Below, piece by piece: positions 1 to 11,213 of a stretch of 62,741 bases of DNA. Position 1 is the stretch's first letter. Each line of letters starts with the position of its first letter. Source of the DNA: Seminavis robusta (Eukaryota; Bacillariophyta; Bacillariophyceae; Naviculales; Naviculaceae); contig CAICTM010000506.1 of the NCBI GenBank assembly GCA_903772945.1, positions 1-62,741 on the forward strand, given 5' to 3'. The notes under the pieces are model-generated. The model saw only the letters and a list, made by a program, of their open reading frames with translations. It did not search any database and was not told the DNA's origin. The position numbers were made by a program, and so were the translations under genes.

Positions 1-124
1 AGGAGTGAACAAGAGCGCGGTGGCGGATGTAATCCAGTCAACGAGTCAATCGAAGCTGGAGTTTTATGAGCTTTCAACAGTTCGGCGAAATCGGTCGACG
101 AGTTGTTATCAAGCGAAACCGACA

Positions 125-588
125 TCAATCCAGTTCAAACGACCAACTGCAAGCCAGTCTCGTCTTCGTTCGAACGACCGATTCCAGTCCTAGGTACCCG
201 ATCGCCGTGCTGTTATCTGCCGATCTTTTGTCGTTTAAACTCGAAGGATTCGAAATACAACAACATGCAATCCAGTTCAAACGACCAACTGCAAGCCAGT
301 CTCGTTCTTGTTCGAACGACGATTCCAGTCCTAGGTACCGATCGCCCGTGCTGTTATCTGCCGATCTTTTGTCGTTTAAACTCGAAGGATTCGAAATACA
401 ACATGCAACGTTCAACGACCAACTGCAAGCCAGTCTTCTTCGTTCGAACGACCGATTCCAGTCCTAGGTACCCGATCGCCCGTGCTGTTATCTGCCGATC
501 TTTTGTCGTTTAAACTCGAAGGATTCGAAATACAACATGCAAGCCGGTTCAAACGACCACTGCAAGCCAGTCTTCTTCTTTCGTTCGA
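125..588. repeat. Tandem repeat, unit about 134-141 bases
   Basis: A block beginning with CCAGTTCAAACGACCA and running through TGCTGTTATCTGCCGATC to AAGGATTCGAAATACAA is repeated head to tail. The landmark TGCTGTTATCTG starts at 208, 349 and 483, giving unit lengths of 141 and 134. A fourth, partial unit starts near 540. Units differ by short indels, so the apparent ORFs here have no preserved frame and I take the block as non-coding. Confidence 0.9.
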
Positions 589-590
589 TG

Positions 591-615
591 ATCAACATCA
601 ACATCAACATCAACA
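591..615. repeat. ATCAAC microsatellite
   Basis: About four head-to-tail copies of the hexamer ATCAAC directly follow the larger tandem repeat. No function is apparent. Confidence 0.9.
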
Positions 616-1429
616 CGGGCGATCGATCGCATCGTGTTGTGTTGTTTGTTGCGTACACTCGAGTTAATGAAAAAGTGAGGAGTTTGCGAAGATATAACGC
701 AAGCATGATTCAGGCAATTCAAACTGATAATATAGCCATTCGAAGCATGACTCAAAGCTGACACACAAGCCGAGCTTTCCATATGCAGTCGGAGCGCATT
801 TTTTGATCAATTTTGTTAACTCGATCATCGCGATCTTTTCTGTTAACTCGATCGCGACCTCTGTTATCGCGACCGATGAGATGATGCAAGGCTTTGACGG
901 TGATAGAGATAACAGTAGTAGCAGTAGCAGTAGTGGCTCCTGTGACCGAATAATAGGATCCTCATTGAGTTACGATCGTCAATAGGATTAAGAAAGGTGG
1001 ACTCCATAGGAGTCCATATATAGGATCCTCATCGCAATTTCGATTGAGACAGGATGGTCACATTGAGATTACGATCGTCAATAGGAGAAGAACAAGGGGA
1101 ATGCTTACGAGCGAATCCAGGGGATGAGTTGCAATAATGGGAAGGACTACCGATGAAGAGTGCAGAGGAAACTCTGGAGCAATCTGCATCAAGGAGTAGC
1201 GCAGTCCATTGACAACCATAAGGGATAGACATATAAGAATAAGAATGAGTAACATCTCATAACCTCGCATGCTACCATGCGACAATACCATTGTGCATTG
1301 ACTAGTCTAAGGATCTAAGAGATGTAAAGTTGTATTTCCAAATAAGTGAGCAGTTATTGATTATTTTCTAGAATAAGCCTGCTAATTGTAAAGCTGTAAA
1401 GCTGAATTGTAAGCTGTATCCCGTCGCAA
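616..1429. other. No gene recognised; simple repeats
   Basis: This stretch holds a short AGT/AGC run near 913-934 and two near copies of a GGATCCTCATTG phrase (about 957 and 1024). No ORF resembles a known protein. Homology to the Hint gene family starts abruptly at 1430. Confidence 0.6.
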
Positions 1430-3240
1430 AAGTTTGATCGTGGCAACAAGGGATTCCTGGACGATGAAGAACAGCTCCTTGTCAAGTACGATGCCAATGG
1501 TGATGGCAAGATCAATGCTGCAGAACTCTTCAGCATTGTGGCTGATCTGAACAAGGAGAAGCAGAAACAGAAGGGCCTCAAGAAGGGACTTGGCTTGTCT
1601 TTGGTGGCAATCATGTTGCTCCTCACCATGTCTTTTGGTCTTGTCTGGGCAGTGGTGGCCCTCACCAAAGAGGTTGTGGTTGATGGCAGTGGACACTTGG
1701 TGGACTCCCATACGGGCAATGTGGTAGAGACCAGGCCTGAGGCCAGCTTGATTCACCTCAAGGCGGATAGTGGTGTTGCCCGCAGGTTTCTCGTGAGGAA
1801 GCTACAAGATTTAGTTGGCGGCAGTTTGGACAGGTCCAATGAGCTAGATGGAGAAGGGAGGGAGTACCTTGGCACTGCACCCAAGGGTGGAGTGCACACA
1901 GCCTACAGGCGATTCCAGGAGAACTCGGAGCATTGCAATGCTGTGGTGACTGTGAATGGTGTTGAATACACTCGTCCCCTTAACCTTGCTGGGATCAGCA
2001 GGAGAGAGCAGGATACTGACAGGAGGAAGCTAGGAGGAGGTGGTGGCGGAAGCCGCCCCAGAAAGTTGCTTTACCAAGGCATCTACATGGAATCTAACCC
2101 AGAACAGGAGTTCAGGTTGGATTGTGATGATGAAGAAGATGACTGCAGTGTATTCTCTGTTGGTCGCTTTCATCCTGGATCAAATTCTGGCCGAAGATTG
2201 GATCAAGTTATTTTGGACCAATGTAAAAATGATGATGATTGCAATGGTGACTTTACCTGCAACACCATCAGTTTTTACAAATATTGTACATGTAATGAAG
2301 ACACAGATTGTGATTACCTACTTGAGAGTGGTGGTTCCCACTATGCTTTCCGAAACAGGGATAAGGTTGATGCTCAATGTCCGAATTCCAATGTGTGCAG
2401 AGTTTACTATGACTGCTTCTCTGCCTCCATGATGACCATGACACCTGAAGGGCCCAAGAGAATGGATGAGCTCAAGATCAATGACCTGGTGTTGACTTCC
2501 TCTGGCCAGTTCCAAAAGGTATATGCTTGGCTCCACAGGACACCTGAGAAGGTTGCTGCAAGTCAAGCAGGGAATCAGAGTACCTCCAGATTGTCACAGA
2601 CAGTGGAAACAAGATTGAGATTACCCCCAAGCACATGATCTACATCAATGACCAGAAGTATCCTGTGGAGGCTGGCCATGTTAAGGTTGGGGACTACTTG
2701 TCCCTCATGGAGCCTGGTCATTCCACCACCGCTACCAAGGCAGCCAAAGTGACTGTCATTACCACTGTCAAGCTCATGGGGGGCTTCTCTCCTGCCACTG
2801 AGGATGGAACCATTGTGGTCAATGGTCTTCTTGCCTCCTCCTACAGCAACCCTCGCTACACTGACAATGAATATGTGGAGGTTGCTGGAAAGCCCTTGAT
2901 GCACAGGCAGGCATTCACCCACTTGATCACCTCTCCCCTGAGGTTGCTCTGTATCCATGTCAGCAGTGCCTTCTGTGAGGTGGATATGGATGGGGAAGCA
3001 TTTTTGCCTTTCTCCAAGGGAGTTGACAAGATTTATGTTGCCTCTGCAAATGCTGGAATTGTGGATAGTGTGTTGATGTTGACAGGCTTTGTAGGAATGA
3101 TGGCCCATGGAATTGAGCTTTTCTTCAAGATGTTTGGCCTTCCCTTGATGGCCTCTGGATGTGTTCTTGCACTTATCAATGCTGTGGCGCCCTTCAACTT
3201 CAACATGCAGATTGTCAACAAGGCCAAGAAGGTTGACTAA
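1430..3240 (+). pseudogene. EF-hand/transmembrane/Hint protein, copy 1: truncated at the 5' end and frameshifted
   Basis: The reading frame matches the two intact family members (43068-44984 and 53691-55601) from the KFDRGNKGFLDDEE segment onward. The first roughly 35 codons and the start ATG are missing: homology begins at 1430, with an in-frame stop at 1403-1405 and no ATG before the membrane helix. Present in order are the EF-hand loop DANGDGKINAAE, the signal-anchor helix, the Cys-rich region, the catalytic-type Cys of the Hint domain (codon 2414-2416) and, after the break, TPKH. A single base is missing between 2568 and 2569 (GCA-GGG where relatives have GCC-AGG); it shifts the frame, and the second half is open from 2635 to the TAA at 3238-3240. 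Either a decayed copy or, for the one-base gap only, an assembly error; the missing 5' end argues for decay. Confidence 0.85.
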
Positions 3241-3976
3241 TGTGTGTGTGAATTCCCTATATGTTATGTACATGTGAAATTGTTGGTGCATGTGTCCAAG
3301 AAGAAGAATATTCCATATTTGACAAGTGCTATCTGCAAGGTAGCTATAATATTTAAAAATAGTAACAAATATTTGTCCAAAGAGTATCTCTGTCAGTGTT
3401 CAAGTGATGTAGTTTGATACTCTACCGGATCTATATTATGTAGCTTTGTGTGAAGAGGTTCGTGTTGCTCGCAACTTCTCTTCGTCCCAAGTCTGACTTT
3501 TATTGACTCATCAAGGGACGCAACAAAGGTTAGAACGTGGAATCACAACAGGCAATCAAAAGGCGCCAGCTTGGAGTAGACAGTGACCTAATAACTTCGA
3601 AAGTCGCCCGAACCCGATTTCAGATCGCTCTGCTGGCTACCCGTACCGGTATGAATACCGGCCGGAATCCTCGGTTCTCGCCTCTCGGCGGATGGTTCGA
3701 AAATCTCTGGAGCGATACATCGCACTAGCTAGCTAGCTATTACCCCAAAGATTCACTCTTTCAATAAAAAAGATCCACCATGGCAAGCGAATAAGTGAAG
3801 CGCTCGATCACACGGCAACAGGCCACAAAGAATCGAAGGCCTTGACAAGGTCATCACTTCAACACTAAATTTTGATTGGGAGTCTATGCAGCTGCGGGAG
3901 GGAAAGGTCCAGTGGAGACATCTTTGGAAGATGGACATGGATCGTTTTTTTGGTAGAGGTAGCAGAAACAATCATC
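3241..3976. other. 3' flank of Hint copy 1, then intergenic DNA
   Basis: The first roughly 70 bases match, in reverse complement, the 3' flanks of the intact copies (for example the block with ACATGTGAAATTGTTGGTGCATG), so they are probably an old 3' UTR. A CTAGCTAGCTAG run lies near 3726-3738. An open frame continues upstream of the next gene from 3872 but has only a TTG at its head; an upstream exon of that gene could lie here. Confidence 0.6.
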
Positions 3977-6900
3977 ATGCCACTATCCTCGACCAGCGGC
4001 CGCCCAACCGGTACTTCTGGCGTCTTCCATTCTGCCAGTGAATGGAAGGAAAGCGAAGAGTCTGTAGCAGAGGTTTTGGCCAAGGACAAGGTAGATATTG
4101 TGGTGCCCAATGCCTCCATTAGACGAAACACAGTGGAAAAACTGACCCAGTTCTACACCGAAAAGCTACTCCAATCACAGCGTCGACTCACAAAGTTGTA
4201 CGGGCGAGACATGGAGATTCAGGTTTTGAAACAGCAGTTTGAAAAGTTGTGCGGCGACAAGAGGTATCGTTCGTTGGTGCTCATTGGTGGCATGTCAGGA
4301 GAGGGGAAAACAGCACTAGCACTGCAGCTTCAAAAGTCTGCACATGCAAGTAGATTCATTGGCAAACGGCCCATTTTTGTGCTTGGCAAGTACGACCTGG
4401 CTACTTTGGGGGAACCCTACTCGGGAATCAAGGCAGCCCTAGGCGACCTTTGTCGGGAGCTTTCCAAGTTTCCTGTGGATTCATTGAATCAAATCCGAAA
4501 GGACGTTCAAAAGAAACTCAGCTGGGAAACTGACCTTCTTTGTCAGATTGTCCCTGAGTTAAGAGTGCTGAAGAGCGGACAGCAAAAGTCGCCAGAAACT
4601 GAAAACGAAGATGCGACGCACAGTGCTAATACCCAAAGCAACAACACCGTGCCGGCAAAGAGGAATCCGTCTACAAGATTGGGCATGACCAGGAGCCAGA
4701 GAAGCCTACGATTCATTGTTGACGACAAGTTCGAAACCGGTGCTGGAAGTGCCGATCGACTGAAGTATGCGCTGCGCAAACTGATCAATGTTGTCACCAG
4801 CTTAGTGCCTCTTGTCTTTGTTTGCGATGATAGCCAGTGGGCTGGCAATGCCGACCTAAGTCTCATGCAAGCATGGATTACAGACGAAGCCAACCAATCT
4901 CTCCTGCTAAAATGGACCTACCGTAAGAACATGGTTGGACCAGACCACAAAGTCAGCAAGGCCGTCAAGGAGATTCAAGGCATACAGGAAGAGCGATCCA
5001 TCGATTGCATTCACACTATTGATGTTGGGGGGTTACAGGAAGCTGATGTTGGTGAAATGATTGCCGACACCTTGGATGTTGACGTGGAAAAGTCAAAGCA
5101 GTTGACCAAGATAATCCACCACAAAACTTGCGGGAACGTTTTCTTTGTCAGGCAGTACTTGCTGTCTTTGGCTCGAAAGGGATTTTTATCAATCAACATG
5201 GCTACCATGCGTTGGGACTGGGACGAGGAAGAAATCCGTGCTGGATCAACCGCCACTGAAAACGTAGTTGACTTGATGAAAGAGAAGGTTCAGCTATGCG
5301 CACCGGCACTGAAAATACTGCCGCTAGCAGCACTTCTTGGGGCTACGTTTGACACTGATGTCCTGGACAACGTCATTCAAGGGATGAAGGAGGCCGAATT
5401 GTCCAATGATCAACGGATAGCAGACATATTCTCGAATGCTCTTGGCGCATGCTACGGCAAGGATCTGGATACAGAGCAGCTGGAACACATTGAAAGAGAA
5501 GGCTTAATCGAAAAAGCTGGCGCCAATTGCTACTCTTTCATCCATGACAAAGTCATTGAAGGCTCCCTTGCTGTTATACCAGAAGATCAGCTGGACAATC
5601 TACGGTTTGGCATGGGCTTGGTACTCTTCGATCGACTGAAACCCATCGGAGATGCTAGCAAAAGGGCAGAGGAAAGTGCCTTTCTGCTGGTGAATCTGCT
5701 AAACGCTGGTCTTGGCGCGATTTCACCGCACCAAAAGCCGGTGATTTGTCAGCTGAACCTCGAGGCTGGGGATAAAGCGTTCGCGGCAGCGGCCTATTCG
5801 CGTTCGGCTGACTACTACGCTGCTGCCATCAAACTTCTTCCGCAAGACCATTGGGAGTCGATGTTCGACACCAGCATGCAGCTCTACATTGCGGCAGCTG
5901 AGTCTGAGATGTGCCTTGGTAACTACGAACACATGCAGGCTTATGCGAAAGGTCTCCTTGAGCGGGGCTTCGCCGTTTTGGACCAGCTACCAATGTACAA
6001 AATCCTTATTGATGCGCATACTTCCAAAGCAGAGTTACAGGAGGCGTGGTATTTGAATGATGACGTGCTGCGTCAGATTGGGTTCCAATTTCCCAGATCC
6101 GGGCTCAAAGCAAGGACTAAAGCTGCACTCTTGAGTCTGAAACTCACGAAAAAGAGATGGAAACCGGATGCCCTGAGCAAGCTTCCTGTGACTGAAGATC
6201 CTATGGATGAAGCGATCAGCCAACTGTCAGATTTCTTTATAATCGCAGTCCAAGCTGTCAGTCCAGACGGCTTCCATCTGGCCATCATCACCCACTGCAG
6301 GCACATACTGGATCGGGGCTTGAACAAATACGCCGCAGTTCCCCTCGCATGGCTCGGGCTGATAATCATCAACAAACTTGGCGACTTCCAATGGGCCAAA
6401 GAGCATGCTGAATTCACACACAATCTACTGCAAAGACTTCCGAATCGGCGGATCGAGACTCAAGTGGCTATGGTAACAAACATCTTCGTTCTTCACTGGA
6501 CGGCCCCAATCCACAATTCGATCAATCCATTGATCGAGGCGTACTCTCGAGGTATGGAAACATGTGATCTGAGCAGTGGGTTCTGGTGCGCGCAGTTTTA
6601 CCACGAAGCTTCACTTTACAGTGGCAAGAACTTGGCTCTTCTGCAGAGAGACGCTGAAATCTTTAGTAAACAGGAGAAGGACCACGGCATGTTGAAACAC
6701 TTGGACTGCATACAGAGCGTTCTACAGCTCATACTGAACCTGAGAGGGCAGTCAAACAATACAATCATCCTGTCGGGATCTGCTCACGATGAACCCGCGG
6801 TGCTCGAAGCGCTCGAAAAGACACCGGACTTTCACCACTTGAGTCATCTACAGAAGGACCGACTCTTCGCTGCTGCATTTTTCAGCGAGTTCGAACATGG

Positions 6901-7381
6901 CGCAGATCTCGGTATGGCCAACGTTGAAATGATTTGCCATGTCCTAAGCGGTCAACATTCCACCTTGATAGCGCGGTTCGCTGCGGGCTTATGTTGCTTT
7001 GTCATGGCGAGAAAACGTAAGAAGAAATACTTGAAAGCGGCGCTGCAGAACCTCAGGGTGGTACAGACATGGTTCGAGAAGGGGAATCCAAATGCACAGC
7101 ACTACCTTCTCTTTCTCAAGGCAGAAAAGGCCGTTTACGAAGGCAAGCAAGATCTGGCGCTGGCATTTTATGATCGCACGATTGTGTTGGCAGGACGATC
7201 TGGGTACAATCACGACAGAGCACTTGCCTGTGAGAGACGTGCTGAATACTTTGTTGAGCTCGGAGACAACGAGCGCGCCAAGCATGAATTTCAAGATGGC
7301 CTCCAGCTTTACGGAGAGTGGGGTGCGGCCAAGAAAGTCGAATTGCTGCGGGAACGCGTCCAGTGCTTGTTGCTCCCGTAG
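3977..7381 (+). CDS. STAND-type (AAA_16-like) ATPase with TPR-like C-terminal region
   Basis: A single open frame of 1134 residues from the ATG at 3977. The frame is open back to 3872, but without an earlier ATG. A P-loop GGMSGEGKT lies near residue 115, after the YGRDMEIQVLKQQF helix typical of AAA_16 signal ATPases. A Walker B-like strand follows, LVFVCDDSQW, in the position of the usual hhhhDDhQWAD, then the GNVFFVRQYL sensor-like helix. The remaining roughly 650 residues are helical and TPR-like and end in YGEWGAAKKVELL. In related bacterial and algal multidomain kinases, as I remember them, this WGA-x-xK motif closes the ATPase/TPR segment, before GAF and histidine-kinase domains. Here the protein stops at that point, and no Ser/Thr kinase precedes the ATPase, so it looks like the isolated core of a larger design. 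Substrate and partners are unknown. It ends 44 bases from the decayed 3' end of Hint copy 2 on the other strand. Confidence 0.8.
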   Translation: MPLSSTSGRPTGTSGVFHSASEWKESEESVAEVLAKDKVDIVVPNASIRRNTVEKLTQFYTEKLLQSQRRLTKLYGRDMEIQVLKQQFEKLCGDKRYRSLVLIGGMSGEGKTALALQLQKSAHASRFIGKRPIFVLGKYDLATLGEPYSGIKAALGDLCRELSKFPVDSLNQIRKDVQKKLSWETDLLCQIVPELRVLKSGQQKSPETENEDATHSANTQSNNTVPAKRNPSTRLGMTRSQRSLRFIVDDKFETGAGSADRLKYALRKLINVVTSLVPLVFVCDDSQWAGNADLSLMQAWITDEANQSLLLKWTYRKNMVGPDHKVSKAVKEIQGIQEERSIDCIHTIDVGGLQEADVGEMIADTLDVDVEKSKQLTKIIHHKTCGNVFFVRQYLLSLARKGFLSINMATMRWDWDEEEIRAGSTATENVVDLMKEKVQLCAPALKILPLAALLGATFDTDVLDNVIQGMKEAELSNDQRIADIFSNALGACYGKDLDTEQLEHIEREGLIEKAGANCYSFIHDKVIEGSLAVIPEDQLDNLRFGMGLVLFDRLKPIGDASKRAEESAFLLVNLLNAGLGAISPHQKPVICQLNLEAGDKAFAAAAYSRSADYYAAAIKLLPQDHWESMFDTSMQLYIAAAESEMCLGNYEHMQAYAKGLLERGFAVLDQLPMYKILIDAHTSKAELQEAWYLNDDVLRQIGFQFPRSGLKARTKAALLSLKLTKKRWKPDALSKLPVTEDPMDEAISQLSDFFIIAVQAVSPDGFHLAIITHCRHILDRGLNKYAAVPLAWLGLIIINKLGDFQWAKEHAEFTHNLLQRLPNRRIETQVAMVTNIFVLHWTAPIHNSINPLIEAYSRGMETCDLSSGFWCAQFYHEASLYSGKNLALLQRDAEIFSKQEKDHGMLKHLDCIQSVLQLILNLRGQSNNTIILSGSAHDEPAVLEALEKTPDFHHLSHLQKDRLFAAAFFSEFEHGADLGMANVEMICHVLSGQHSTLIARFAAGLCCFVMARKRKKKYLKAALQNLRVVQTWFEKGNPNAQHYLLFLKAEKAVYEGKQDLALAFYDRTIVLAGRSGYNHDRALACERRAEYFVELGDNERAKHEFQDGLQLYGEWGAAKKVELLRERVQCLLLP

Positions 7382-7424
7382 TGGGTGGAGACCCAATGGC
7401 AAGTAACCTTTTAGTGTTGCCGGC

Positions 7425-9266
7425 TCAATCCAATGGACTACATTCCTGCAAAGCTTGCCAGCATCAACGCAGCATCCACAACTCCAGCATTTGCAGAGGC
7501 AACATAGATCTATCAACTCCCTTGGAGAAAGGCAAGAATGCTTCCTCATCCATATCCACCTCAAAGAAGGCAGTGTTGACATGGATGCAGAGTAACTTGA
7601 GGGGAGATGTGATCAAGTGGGTGAATTCGTCCGCATTTTGTCAGTGTGGTGAGCGTAGTTGCTTGAGATGGCAAGAATGTCATTGGCAACAATGGTTCCA
7701 TTCTCGGTGGCAGGAGAGAAGCCTCCCATGAGCTTGACAGTGTTAATCACAGTCACTCTGGTTGTCTTGGTAGTGGTGGAATGACCAGGCTCCATAAGGG
7801 ACAAGTAGTCACCAACCTTAACATGGCCAGCCTCCGCAGGGTACTGCTGGTCATTGATGTAGATCATGTGCTTGGGGGTAATCTCAATCCTGTTTCCAGA
7901 GTCTGTGACAATCTCGAGGTACTTTGATTCCCTGGCCTGACTTGCAGCAAGCTTCTCAGGTGTCCTGTGGAGCCAAGCATATATCTTTTGGAACTGGAAA
8001 GAGGAAGTCAACACCAGGTCATTGAACTTCAGCTCATGCATTCTCTTGGGCCCCTCAGGTGTCATGGTCGTCATGGAGGCAGAGAAGCAGTCATAGTAGT
8101 TTCTGCAAACACAGGAACCTGGACACTGAGCATTAACATTCGTGTAGTCTCGGTACCTGCAGTGGGCACCACCACTCTCAAGAGGGTAATCACAATCTGT
8201 GTCTACATTACATGCGCAATGTTTGTCTCCCTATGTAGGGATACGATAGAGATTGGACTATGCCATTAAAACTGGAAAATGAAGGTTCTATAAACTAATT
8301 AAGGGTAGGAATAACAAGAAGTGAATGAGAGCTCTATAGATTACCGGCAACACGCGAGCGCAGTTGAGTGTTGCTTTCGTCCAATCTTCGGCCAGAAAAG
8401 AGCCCAACAGAGAATACACTGCAGTCATCTTCTTCATCATCACAATCCATCTGGAACTCTTGGTCTGGGTTAGATTTCATGTAGATGCCTTGGTAAAGAA
8501 TCCTTTTGGGACTCCTTCCACCACTACCTCCTCCCCCTAGCTTCCTCCTGTCCGTATCCTCCTCTCTCTTGCTGACCCTACCAAGGTCAAGCGGGCGGGT
8601 GTACTCAACACCATAAAGAGTCACCACAGCATTGCAATGCTCCGAGTTCTCCTGGAATCGCCTGTACGCTCTGTGCACTCCACTCTTGGGAGCAGTGCCA
8701 AGGTACTCCCTTCCTTCTCCATCTAGCTGGTTTGACTTGTCTGAAGCTCCACCAACTGAATCTTGTAACTTCCTCGTGAGAATCCCGCGGGCAACAACCT
8801 CATCTACGTTGATGTGAATCAAGCTGGCTTCAGGCCTGGTTACTACCACTTCACCAGTGTGGGAGTCCACCAAATGTCCATGACTGTCCACTGCAACCTC
8901 CTTGGTGAGCGCCACCACAGCCCACACAAGACCAAAAGACATGGTAAGAAGCAAAACAAGTGCCACCAAAGACAAACCAAGTCCCTTTTTGAGGTTCTTC
9001 TTTTTCCCATGGGCCTTGTTCAGATCAGCCACAATTCTGAAGAGTTCTTGGGCATCAATCTTTCCATCACCATTGATGTCATACTTGACAAGGAGCTGTT
9101 CTTCATCGTCCAGGAATCCCTTGTTGCCACGATCAAACTTTGAGGACCTGACAGAGAGGCGTTTGCGGGGACCATCATTGTTTTCCTTTTGTTGTTGATC
9201 CGGACAGTTGGATGCGCTTTCCATACTTTCCAGGTCAGATGCAATCACTTCTTCAGTAAGCTTCAT
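7425..9266 (-). pseudogene. EF-hand/transmembrane/Hint protein, copy 2: internally broken and 3' truncated
   Basis: From the ATG at 9264-9266 the frame runs 310 codons through the EF-hand loop DINGDGKIDAQE, the signal-anchor helix and the acidic EEDDCSVFSVG segment, then stops at 8334. Here about 130 bases of unrelated sequence replace the start of the Cys-rich region. Family sequence resumes near 8222 (GDKHCACN) and continues through the Hint Cys, the TPKH motif and GTIVAND. A deletion near 7625-7640 removes the segment equivalent to the KPLMHRQ region and shifts the frame. Homology ends near 7425, before the last hydrophobic tail. I tested whether the 8220-8370 insertion could be an intron: a GT and AG are present, but their phase does not restore the frame. 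The N-terminus differs from the intact copies, so this is an older, separate lineage. Confidence 0.8.
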
Positions 9267-10847
9267 GTTGTATTGTTTTCTCTTGACTGTTGTAAATTTG
9301 TGATCCCAACAATGGCAGATGATTGAACATTCGATTGTTTAGAAGAGGCCCAACCGAAAATTACTCCGTGTGCTCCGAGTGGACCGGCGTCAAGACTGCC
9401 CACCGCAAAGCCTTCATGGCTCCACTATCAACTATCAAGCGGTCACAGATTGAATGTCCTTTTTAATTAGATGTTGGTGCTCTTTTTGAGCTACTACTCG
9501 AGCAGTACTCCAGGAGAGAGCAGAGTACTTTAAGAGAACTTTGCACAGACACAATAACATGTTCAGGGGTCTTTAAATCTACGGTATCGGTCCGGTCAAC
9601 TACCTGGTACGATGTACCTGGTGGCACCGTACGGTGGATCTACGTGTGCCGGCTTACTAGTACCATGGTACCGGGAGACTGTCACTTTTATGATAAAAGG
9701 ATCACTCGAACCTCGCACCTCGCCAATCGCCAATTGACGCAAACGCATGCCCGGTCCCGCTAGGACATTCGCAATCCCTTCTATTAATAGTAGTATCTAG
9801 CTAGCGGTACGTACCGGTACGGTGGTCCGCCTTCTCGCTCCAGCCATACCGGTAGCTACTCGTATCCAGATGAATGCTACAAGTACCTCTCCTTACAGCG
9901 GCTACACCTCTTTCATGACTCCTTCTACTATAGTACTAGTCCACCAGGTCAGGCTCCTCTTGTGTGGGTAGGATGGAAACAGTGGCAGATGCAGCCAGCT
10001 TCGACGACACTTCTATCGTTCGATGGATTCTGATTCGGTCAACGGATTCAATTCAATTCAATTCAATTCGGTCGATGACTGCTTCCGCGTTGGATGGTTC
10101 CTCTTTCACGGTGAACCGACCATGACGCCTCTACCATGCAAGTGTACCAGTGGCTGTTACAGCTATCAGTAATGGCTACTACTAGTGCACCTAGTGGCAG
10201 CTTGATATGTACGCTTGGATTGATCGGCACTTCGGTTCGATGCTTCTTCCGGTCGACGCATCTTTCACGGAGCGACCATGGCTCCTACTCATGGAGCGGC
10301 CATGAAGCCTTCGCCAGTGCTACTATAGAACCAACAAGTGACAGCTTCTCTGCTACGATACTTTTTGACTTGTTGTCTGACTACAAATACGGTTTGAAAT
10401 CTGCTCAAACTTTGCCACCATGGAGCCAACAATCCCTTTTGAAACCTGTGGTTGGTCCTCCGGGTATCATGCAAAGCCACCCATTCATTTACATTTCTCT
10501 AGAGTGCAGATTGGGCGCTTAGAGTGATGGTTTTAGCACCTTTCCCATGGAGAATGGCAGAGTGACAACAAAATGGATTCCAAGCCTGATTTTCTTAGAG
10601 GCTCACTGACGCGACTCGGAGATAGCTTAGGACTTTCAAGGGGTGGCTCTGTGAGTGTGTTGGGGAGCTAGCTTTCTGACAGAGTGAGCTAGCTAGACCA
10701 ATGTATTGGTAGAACTAACTGATGGCGGGTAAACACTGCTGTTGCCATGGAGGTACAATTGAATCTTTCTTTGACCTTTTCTTTCTTCTTCCTCTGCGGA
10801 GCCAACCAGTCATTTTCGCAAAATGTCCTTTTACATTTATGGGTTTG
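9267..10847. other. Intergenic DNA between Hint copies 2 and 3
   Basis: No gene recognised. The stretch is rich in GTAC, CTAG and ACCGGT palindromes. It contains the shared 5' element at 9539-9558, and at about 10050-10310 a block (GGTCGATGACTGCTTCC, then GGAGCGACCATGG) that resembles sequence near 58070-58440. Confidence 0.6.
9539..9558. repeat. Shared 5'-flank element of Hint copies (1 of 4)
   Basis: TTTGCACAGACACAATAACA lies about 275 bases upstream of the ATG of Hint copy 2. Close matches occur upstream of both intact Hint genes and once alone at 49185. It may be a regulatory block carried with the duplicated unit or just residual homology. Confidence 0.55.
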
Positions 10848-11213
10848 AGAGGCAAGATACCATTGACCACAATGGTTCCATACTCCGTGGCATGGGAGAA
10901 GCATCCCATGAGCTTGACAGTGTTAATGGCAGTCCCTTTGGCTGGCTTGGTGGTAGCGGCATGCCCAGGCTCCATAAGGGACAAGTAGTCACCAACCATA
11001 ACATGTCCAGCCTCCACGGGGTACTGCTGCTTTGTACTGATGTTTGTGCGTGCTTGGGAGTGGAGTCATCTCAATCTTGTTTCCAGTGTCTGTTGCATCT
11101 GGAGGTGCGGCACTCTTGATTCTCTGACCTGACTTGCAGCAAGCTTCTCAGGTTTCTTGTAAAGCCATGCAGAGACCTTTTGGTTGGAACTTGCCAGAGA
11201 AAGTCGACTCTAG
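10848..11213 (-). pseudogene. EF-hand/TM/Hint protein, copy 3: fragment of the Hint domain
   Basis: On the minus strand, sequence matching the Hint core can be followed from the LTSSGQFQKVYAWLH equivalent (near 11200) through KLAASQ, a degraded TPKH region near 11050, then AGHVMVGDYLSLMEPGHA and GTIVVNGIL near 10850. Frameshifts and a small insertion containing CTAGCTAGC near 11210 break the frame. Nothing N-terminal to this or C-terminal to it remains. It is a relic and cannot make a working product. Confidence 0.75.

Noticed and set aside
66..513. Overlapping ORFs in the first 500 bases
   Set aside because: They translate the minisatellite in several frames; units contain frame-shifting indels.
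1538..2638. A 366-codon CDS starting at 1538
   Set aside because: The codon at 1538 is GTG, homology runs upstream without an ATG to 1430, and the frame ends at a one-base shift, so it is part of a pseudogene.
8220..8370. Intron joining the two halves of Hint copy 2
   Set aside because: The available GT and AG would leave the wrong phase, and the missing Cys-rich codons are not in the flanking exons.
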